From assembly GCA_046723645.1 (NCBI GenBank), contig JBKOUY010000014.1, positions 1-11,293 of the forward strand: 11,293 nucleotides of DNA, in the 5' to 3' direction. Position 1 is the stretch's first letter. Each line of letters begins with the position of its first letter. The DNA is from DASQUK01 sp046723645. GTDB taxonomy: Bacteria; Actinomycetota; Acidimicrobiia; Acidimicrobiales; VFJN01. The position numbers were made by a program, and so were the translations under genes. The notes under the pieces are model-generated. The model saw only the letters and a program-made list of their open reading frames with translations. It was not told the DNA's origin and ran no database searches. This document shows positions 7,603-11,293 of this stretch, one piece after another.

Positions 7603-8613
7603 CTAGCGGGATGAGCCAGCAGCCGCTGACGCTGTTTCACGTGCGGCGCGCCGGGCGGTCTGCGTCGTGCTCGTGGCTGCCTTGCGGGCCGTGCGGCCAG
7701 TGGTGGTCGCCCCCCGCTTTGCGGTGGTGGCCGTTCGCCTCGTCGACCTTCGGGCAGAGGTGACCGTACCTTTGGCCCCGGCCTTCGTGGCACGTGCCGT
7801 GCTGGTGGCGCCGCGCTTTGCGGCACGCACAGTGCGCTGAGCGCCCACGGTGGCCGATGACCCCGTCTCTCGGGCCGTGCGTGCCGCGCGATCACTGGCC
7901 TGCTTCGCCTTGCGCGTCGCCTCGATGGCGGTCTCCGTCGCATCGGAGGCAGTGGATCGCACCTGTGTGGCGGTGCTCCGAGCCAACTTCGTGCCGCTTG
8001 GGGACACTCGGGGCTTCTCGCGTCGCAGCGCGGTGGCGATGACGTCGCCCATTGCTGTCACGGCGCCCTGGGCAAAGCCGTTCAGCGTGTCAGCGATGCG
8101 GTCGGCGACGCCAGCGACGGTGCCCACGATGAGGTTGCCGGGGGGCCTATCAGGTGCACGGGGATGCGGGTGGGTCGGGGCGATCCTCCTGGCCCCTGCC
8201 ATGGCCTCGCCGAGGTCGCTGAGTGCCTTGCGGCCCAGCTCGTCGCGCGCCATTGGAAACAACTCACCCTCCTCGAGCTCGACGTGATGGCGCACGTTAT
8301 TGATGAGGACGGTGACCTTCGCGTCGAAACGTTCGTCCTCCGGCGTCATCCCGTCGATCTCCGAGAGGATCCACTTGACGACGTGATGCTCCTCGAGGCT
8401 CTCGAGGCCGAGGGCCTCGGCATCCGGGACAGCCGCCCTCACGGCCGGGTAGAACAGCTGCTCCTCGATCGCCGCGTGCACCGAGAGCTCCTCGATGATG
8501 CGGTCGACGATCGCCCGCTTCGCGACGAAGGCCCGATCTCCGGCCCTCGTGTACCGCCTGAACAACTGCTCCACGGCCTCGTGGTCATCCTTGAGCATGC
8601 TTATTGCGTCCAT
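7603..8613 (-). CDS. Hemerythrin HHE-domain protein with histone-H1-like basic tail
   Basis: This is a 336-residue cytoplasmic protein. Residues 1-140 form an HHE cation-binding four-helix domain with candidate di-iron ligands His11 (KDDHE), His46 and Glu50 (HAAIEEQLFYP), His76/77 (LEEHH), and His109/110 with Glu114/115 (RHHVELEEGELFP). Such domains bind O2 or NO or buffer iron and oxidants. A proline-rich linker (THPHPRAPDRPPGN, 147-160) leads to an amphipathic stretch (161-198). From about 205 the chain is Ala/Thr/Ser/Arg/Lys-rich with degenerate AKRGATxT-type repeats; between 251 and 325 there is no Asp or Glu and about 19 Lys/Arg. This resembles histone H1-like or HU-extension tails and suggests nucleic-acid binding. 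The tail is an unusual addition to an otherwise ordinary family. ATG at 8613 is the natural start, immediately before the HHE helix. No good ribosome site is visible, and the gene appears monocistronic. Confidence 0.88.
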   Translation of the reverse strand: MDAISMLKDDHEAVEQLFRRYTRAGDRAFVAKRAIVDRIIEELSVHAAIEEQLFYPAVRAAVPDAEALGLESLEEHHVVKWILSEIDGMTPEDERFDAKVTVLINNVRHHVELEEGELFPMARDELGRKALSDLGEAMAGARRIAPTHPHPRAPDRPPGNLIVGTVAGVADRIADTLNGFAQGAVTAMGDVIATALRREKPRVSPSGTKLARSTATQVRSTASDATETAIEATRKAKQASDRAARTARETGSSATVGAQRTVRAAKRGATSTARATKAGAKGTVTSARRSTRRTATTAKRGATTTGRTARKAATSTTQTARRAARETASAAAGSSR

Positions 8614-8976
8614 CCGCCACAGCTACCCACGCAGAGCGCGATCAAACCGCGCTGCGTTGGGACATCGGGGTTCCGACGGCGACAACGATGATCGGTGGGT
8701 CAGCGGGTGGACTGCACGGACCGCGGATCACATTGATCACAATGTTCTGCGGTCCCGGAGCAGGGGTCGAGCTGGCGAACAGCGCGGCCGTCGAGGTCAC
8801 CGAGGCGGGGGCGGGCCGGCCGCCTGGGAGCGGCCTGGGTGAGCGTGGGCAGTGACGCCGCCGAGGAGTCGGCCTTACGAACCCCTGGTGGCGGTCCCAA
8901 ACGTCAGGGCCGCCGCCGCCTCGTCGGTAAGTGATCGGTTCTCGGGTGCCGGTGTCATCGAGTTGGCCTTGCTGGC
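8614..8976. other. Intergenic region between the CPBP and hemerythrin genes
   Basis: These 363 bases contain no gene I can support; the short frames on both strands are Arg/Pro-rich shadows. The stretch holds the 38-base dyad at 8718-8755. A weaker inverted repeat, AGGCGG (8803-8808) with CCGCCT (8820-8825), could help terminate the CPBP transcript. I see no clear sigma-70-type promoter for the hemerythrin gene. Confidence 0.5.
8718..8755. promoter_or_regulatory. Two-tier 38-base dyad upstream of the hemerythrin gene
   Basis: Outer arms GGACCGC (8718-8724) and GCGGTCC (8749-8755) enclose inner arms ACATTG (8730-8735) and CAATGT (8740-8745) around ATCA. That is 13 paired bases with a 5-by-3 internal loop. 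The inner part is AT-rich in GC-rich DNA and also contains GATCACA twice in direct orientation, nine bases apart. It lies about 105 bases upstream of the hemerythrin ATG and 222 bases past the CPBP stop. It could be an operator for a dimeric regulator or a structured terminator; the AT-rich core favours an operator. Confidence 0.5.
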
Positions 8977-9651
8977 TCAGCGGGGGAGAGCCAGGAGCAT
9001 GAGGGTCGACCAGGTGACGTGAGTAAGCGTCGGAGCGAGGATGCCCCCTGTGGCCAGGCGCTCCAACGTGAATACCGTGCCCATTGCTGCCGCGGCCACG
9101 ACAAGGGCGATGTTCACGGTCGCCACTGTGACCAGCACGTAGACGGCGGTTGCGACCGCAGCCCTATGGTCGCCGACGAGGGCGGCTGGGAGGGCACCCC
9201 TGAAGAACCGCTCCTCGGCCACGGCGTTGACGACCGCGATCGCCAGCACCAGGGTCGTGGGTCCGGCGTCGGCCGTGGCGAGCACCGAGTCGATGGCACC
9301 GTCCAAGCCGGGGACGTGGGGGGCCACGACGGATGCTCCGAGAAAGGCCGCGAAGGCCAGACCTCCCAGCACGACCGCCGCCACATTGCGCCGGCTCTTG
9401 AACCGGTCGGTGGGCCGATCGAGGTGCAGCGGGCCCGCCGCCACGCTGCCTGCCACCCAGATGGCGGCGAGGAGGAAGCCGAGCAGCGTCAAGGCCAGCG
9501 AACCGGGCGGGGCTGCCAGCGTGGCCCCCAGCGTCGCTGTCCCCACCGCCAGGGTGGCCGCAACGACGAGCCGGCGCCGCCGCCGGGCATGCGCAGGCTC
9601 GCTGGGCGCGGGGAGGAGCTGGGGCGTCAGGAGATCACGAACTGCGTGCAT
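8977..9651 (-). CDS. CPBP (CAAX/Abi) family intramembrane protease-like protein
   Basis: This is a 224-residue polytopic membrane protein with about seven hydrophobic segments (near 28-46, 51-73, 89-110, 132-146, 163-180, 181-195 and 207-221) after an Arg-rich N-terminal stretch (HARRRRR, 21-27). Motif 1 of the CPBP family is present as EERFFRG (Glu146, Glu147, Arg151), and a late-motif His is seen in THVTWS (His211). The usual motif-2 FxxxH is replaced by YVLVT (171-175), so one expected catalytic His is absent; actinobacterial relatives may share this. Family members include CAAX prenyl endopeptidases, bacteriocin-immunity proteins and proteases of unknown substrate. The ATG start at 9651 lies inside the upstream SDR-like gene, overlapping by 17 bases in another frame, and has no separate Shine-Dalgarno site, so translational coupling is likely. 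Confidence 0.83.
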   Translation of the reverse strand: MHAVRDLLTPQLLPAPSEPAHARRRRRLVVAATLAVGTATLGATLAAPPGSLALTLLGFLLAAIWVAGSVAAGPLHLDRPTDRFKSRRNVAAVVLGGLAFAAFLGASVVAPHVPGLDGAIDSVLATADAGPTTLVLAIAVVNAVAEERFFRGALPAALVGDHRAAVATAVYVLVTVATVNIALVVAAAAMGTVFTLERLATGGILAPTLTHVTWSTLMLLALPR

Positions 9652-10546
9652 CCGCCGAGCCGCGCAAGCGGCGCGCCCGGGCCGCGAGGGCTGCGGCCGC
9701 CGCCTCGGGGAAGTCCATGGGTCGGTGCTCGACGAGCTCCTCGATGCGGTGGTCGTGCACGACGACCTCGTTGGTCATCGAGTCGACCAATGCCGCCGCT
9801 GTCGTCAGGTCGACGTCGGTCACCAGCCGGAGCCACTGAGACGAGAGCCGGGGCGTCAACACCGGCACGGGCACGATGACCCGCCGGCGGCCGGTCATCT
9901 GGGCCACCGTTATCAGCATGTCCCGGTAGCTGAGCGCATGGGGGCCACCGATCTCGTAGGTCTCGCCGATCGCCGCGTCGAGCCCGGCCACACCCACCAG
10001 AAATCGCACGGCGTCGGCGAGCGCGATCGGCTGGGTACGGGTCTGCACCCACCGCGGCGTGACCATGGCGGGGAGCCGCTCGACGAGCTGACGCAGGATC
10101 TCCCAGCTGATGCTGCCGTCGCCGATGACGATGCCGGCCCGCAGCACCGTCGTCGGCGCGGTATCCGACAGGATCCGCTCGACCTCTCGCCGACTGCGCA
10201 GATGAGGCGAGAGGGCGTCGTCGTCGTCGCCCAAGCCGCCGAGGTAGACGATCTGGGAGACGCCGGCAGCGGCCGCAGCATCTCCAAAGGCGCGGGCCCC
10301 GGCCCGGTCGCGCTCGGCGAAGTCAGCGTGGACCAGGGAGTGCACCAGGTAGAAAGCGACCTCCTGGCCATCGAGCGCCGACCGCAGGCTCCCAACGTCG
10401 CCGATGTCACCCCGGACCACAGCCCCCCTGCCGCGGTACTGCTCCGGACGTCGCGTCATGGCGGTCACGTCGTGGCCTGCGGCATCGAGCGCGGCCGCGA
10501 CATGCCGGCCGACAAACCCGGTGGCGCCGGACACAAGAGTCTTCAC
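9635..10546 (-). CDS. NAD(P)-binding atypical SDR / epimerase-like protein
   Basis: This 303-residue protein has an N-terminal Rossmann fold: SGATGFVGRHV (6-16) is the glycine-rich nucleotide loop, and Arg32-Arg33 at the end of strand 2 favours NADP(H). AFYLVHS (64-70) and SQIVYLGGLG (97-106) follow the pattern of NmrA/YbjT-like atypical SDRs. The classical YxxxK catalytic pair is not evident; SPHLRSRREVERIL (113-126) occupies its place, so the reaction could be reductase, epimerase or only cofactor-dependent sensing. Residues 195-230 (GETYEIGGPHALSYRDM onward) form the typical substrate-side region. The start is GTG at 10546, preceded by GGAG at a 5-base spacing. It is the first gene of a two-gene unit with the CPBP protein, suggesting a membrane or lipid-linked job, which is inference. 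Confidence 0.87.
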   Translation of the reverse strand: MKTLVSGATGFVGRHVAAALDAAGHDVTAMTRRPEQYRGRGAVVRGDIGDVGSLRSALDGQEVAFYLVHSLVHADFAERDRAGARAFGDAAAAAGVSQIVYLGGLGDDDDALSPHLRSRREVERILSDTAPTTVLRAGIVIGDGSISWEILRQLVERLPAMVTPRWVQTRTQPIALADAVRFLVGVAGLDAAIGETYEIGGPHALSYRDMLITVAQMTGRRRVIVPVPVLTPRLSSQWLRLVTDVDLTTAAALVDSMTNEVVVHDHRIEELVEHRPMDFPEAAAAALAARARRLRGSADARSS

Positions 10547-10551
10547 GTGAA

Positions 10552-10555
10552 CTCC
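10552..10555 (-). promoter_or_regulatory. Ribosome binding site GGAG for the SDR-like gene
   Basis: On the minus strand the sequence reads TTGGAGTTCACGTG, placing GGAG five bases before the GTG codon at 10546. It supports that non-ATG start and is the clearest Shine-Dalgarno site in the window. Confidence 0.65.
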
Positions 10556-10667
10556 AAGCCGATCGGGAGGCCGCCCTCACCGGCAACAACTACCCGCCAA
10601 TGCCCCACTGATACAGCCGCAGCCGCCGAGCCCGCCAGTCTGCCGCCCCCGTCGTGGAGTCATCCCG

Positions 10668-10697
10668 GGTGTTCCGGACCGGTACACCTTCCGGTAC
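10668..10697. promoter_or_regulatory. Near-perfect 21-bp palindrome plus direct repeat, operator candidate
   Basis: Bases 10668-10688 form a 21-base palindrome centred on A10678: GGTGT-T-CCGG-A-CCGG-T-ACACC, with only one mismatched pair (10673/10683). The half-site CCGGTAC at 10679-10685 is repeated directly at 10691-10697. The element lies about 120 bases upstream of the GTG of the SDR-like gene, a suitable place for a dimeric repressor such as a TetR-family protein to control the SDR-CPBP unit. No regulator gene is adjacent inside the window. No other gene is supported between 10547 and 10783. Confidence 0.45.
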
Positions 10698-10783
10698 GCC
10701 CACCGCCCGCACGTGGCGAGTGAACGATTACGAAACGGCCTGGTCAGCGCGCCCCCGGACGGCTCGGACCTGCGGCCTACCGC

Positions 10784-11016
10784 TTAGCCAGGCGGCACGG
10801 CGACGAACCGCGGTCTGTCGGACGACCGGATCTTGTCCCGGAGATTGTCGGCTTCGGTCTCGGTGAGTGCCCGCTCAGCCGCTTGGTCCACGAAGACGGC
10901 AGCTCGCCGGAGGGCCTCGGCCGCGGCCGACACGGCGTCGTCGCCCTCGCCAATCCCCCAAAAAGGGGAACCACGGCGACAGCGAGGGGCACGAGGTGCA
11001 ATTGCGGAAGCGGCAC
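10784..11016 (-). pseudogene. Frameshifted, truncated remnant of an exported protein
   Basis: Two overlapping frames fit one broken gene. From GTG at 11016 one frame encodes a signal-peptide-like start: MPLPQLHLVPLAVAVV, then PLFGGLARA ending in an AxA-type cleavage site. At about 10942 the coding character moves to the neighbouring frame: DDAVSAAAEALRRAAVFVDQ, then AAERALTETEADNLRDKI and RSSDRPRFVAVPPG to the TAA at 10784. One added base after codon 24 would join them as ARA-DDAV, a natural mature N-terminus. The VFVDQAAERALTETEADNLR and FVAV pattern recalls the start of actinobacterial secreted or membrane proteins (xVYVDPxAE..L...EAD.LR..I...xxPIFVAVLP, from memory) that are far longer. 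No continuation is seen in any frame below 10784, so the gene seems truncated as well as shifted. A sequencing error at the shift is possible. Confidence 0.45.
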
Positions 11017-11228
11017 GCCAGTCCGCTACCCCGCCCGAGCGGTCGAATATCACTGGAGGACCGCCCCGCGAAGAGAACCGTGCGGCGGCGCCCTGTGGTC
11101 CGCACCAGACCGATGCTCTTAGAACGAATCGCCCGCCCTCTCACTCGATCGAGGTGTGCGAGACCGTAGTACGACGCAATCCGTGCTCGGGCGACTGCCG
11201 TGTGGCAAGTGCGTGAGCGCCGTGCCAA

Positions 11229-11269
11229 CCGTGCCGCCACCGCTCGTTGACTGTGGCGGTGGCACACGG
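11229..11269. repeat. Long bulged hairpin near the right edge
   Basis: CCGTG (11229-11233) and GCCACCG (11236-11242) pair with CGGTGGC (11257-11263) and CACGG (11265-11269). This gives 12 base pairs with a 2-by-1 internal loop and a 14-base loop. It may be a terminator for a gene beyond the window or an element end. No gene is supported from 11017 to 11293, so its owner cannot be identified. Confidence 0.4.
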
Positions 11270-11293
11270 CCTTGGTGGCTTCGGAACAAACCC

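Noticed and set aside
7149..7943. 264-residue Arg/Pro-rich minus-strand frame
   Set aside because: Shadow of the hemerythrin tail and intergenic region; composition is typical of an off-frame reading of GC-rich DNA.
8727..8745. CRP/FNR-type operator within the 8718-8755 dyad
   Set aside because: The GATCACA units are direct repeats, not the inverted TGTGA-N6-TCACA arrangement, so a specific CRP or FNR call is not justified.
9227..10723. 498-residue plus-strand frame across the SDR and CPBP genes
   Set aside because: It is Arg/Pro/Ser-rich without domains and antisense to two genes with recognised motifs and a ribosome site.
6892..11040. Shared 12-mer CTACCCCGCCCG near 6896 and near 11027
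   Set aside because: A single 12-base match in 11 kb of GC-rich DNA is expected by chance, and the surrounding bases do not match.
10875..11267. 130-residue minus-strand frame at the right edge
   Set aside because: Arg/Cys/Ser-rich with no domain; the two other frames over 10784-11016 explain the region better.

Overview
The window is high-GC bacterial DNA with the protein repertoire of an actinobacterium: a SARP/BTAD regulator fused to a nucleotidyl cyclase and a STAND ATPase, a large NACHT ATPase, a hemerythrin-like protein with a basic tail, and a CPBP membrane protease. No rRNA, tRNA, CRISPR array or intact mobile element was seen. The genus cannot be read from the sequence. The large NACHT gene looks less GC3-biased by eye than its neighbours, which hints at an accessory locus.

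Layout. (1) 1-3387, plus strand: a large regulator cut by the left edge of the window, containing the end of a SARP-type winged helix, a BTAD domain, a class III nucleotidyl cyclase, a STAND/NB-ARC ATPase and a helical TPR-like tail. (2) 3388-3645: convergent intergenic gap with a strong bulged hairpin. (3) 3646-6891, minus strand: a 1081-residue NACHT ATPase with an N-terminal two-helix membrane anchor and a C-terminal cysteine motif. (4) 6892-7602: gene-poor stretch holding a small inverted repeat, a start-less coding remnant, a possible 57-residue acidic protein and a perfect-stem terminator. (5) 7603-8613, minus: hemerythrin HHE protein with a histone-H1-like tail. (6) 8614-8976: intergenic region with a 38-base dyad upstream of the hemerythrin gene. 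(7) 8977-10546, minus: two overlapping genes, an NAD(P)-binding atypical SDR protein followed by a CPBP-family membrane protease. (8) 10547-11293: a near-palindromic operator candidate, a frameshifted and truncated exported-protein remnant, and a terminal hairpin.

How the parts may work together. The SDR-like and CPBP genes overlap and are very probably cotranscribed. The other genes are separate units. The two large ATPases are both STAND-class signalling proteins facing each other. One carries DNA-binding and cyclase domains; the other carries a membrane hairpin where bacterial NLR-like proteins often carry an effector. The NACHT gene is the best candidate for an under-described system, either single-gene anti-phage defence or membrane-linked signalling. 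That reading rests on architecture only; no defence neighbour is visible here.
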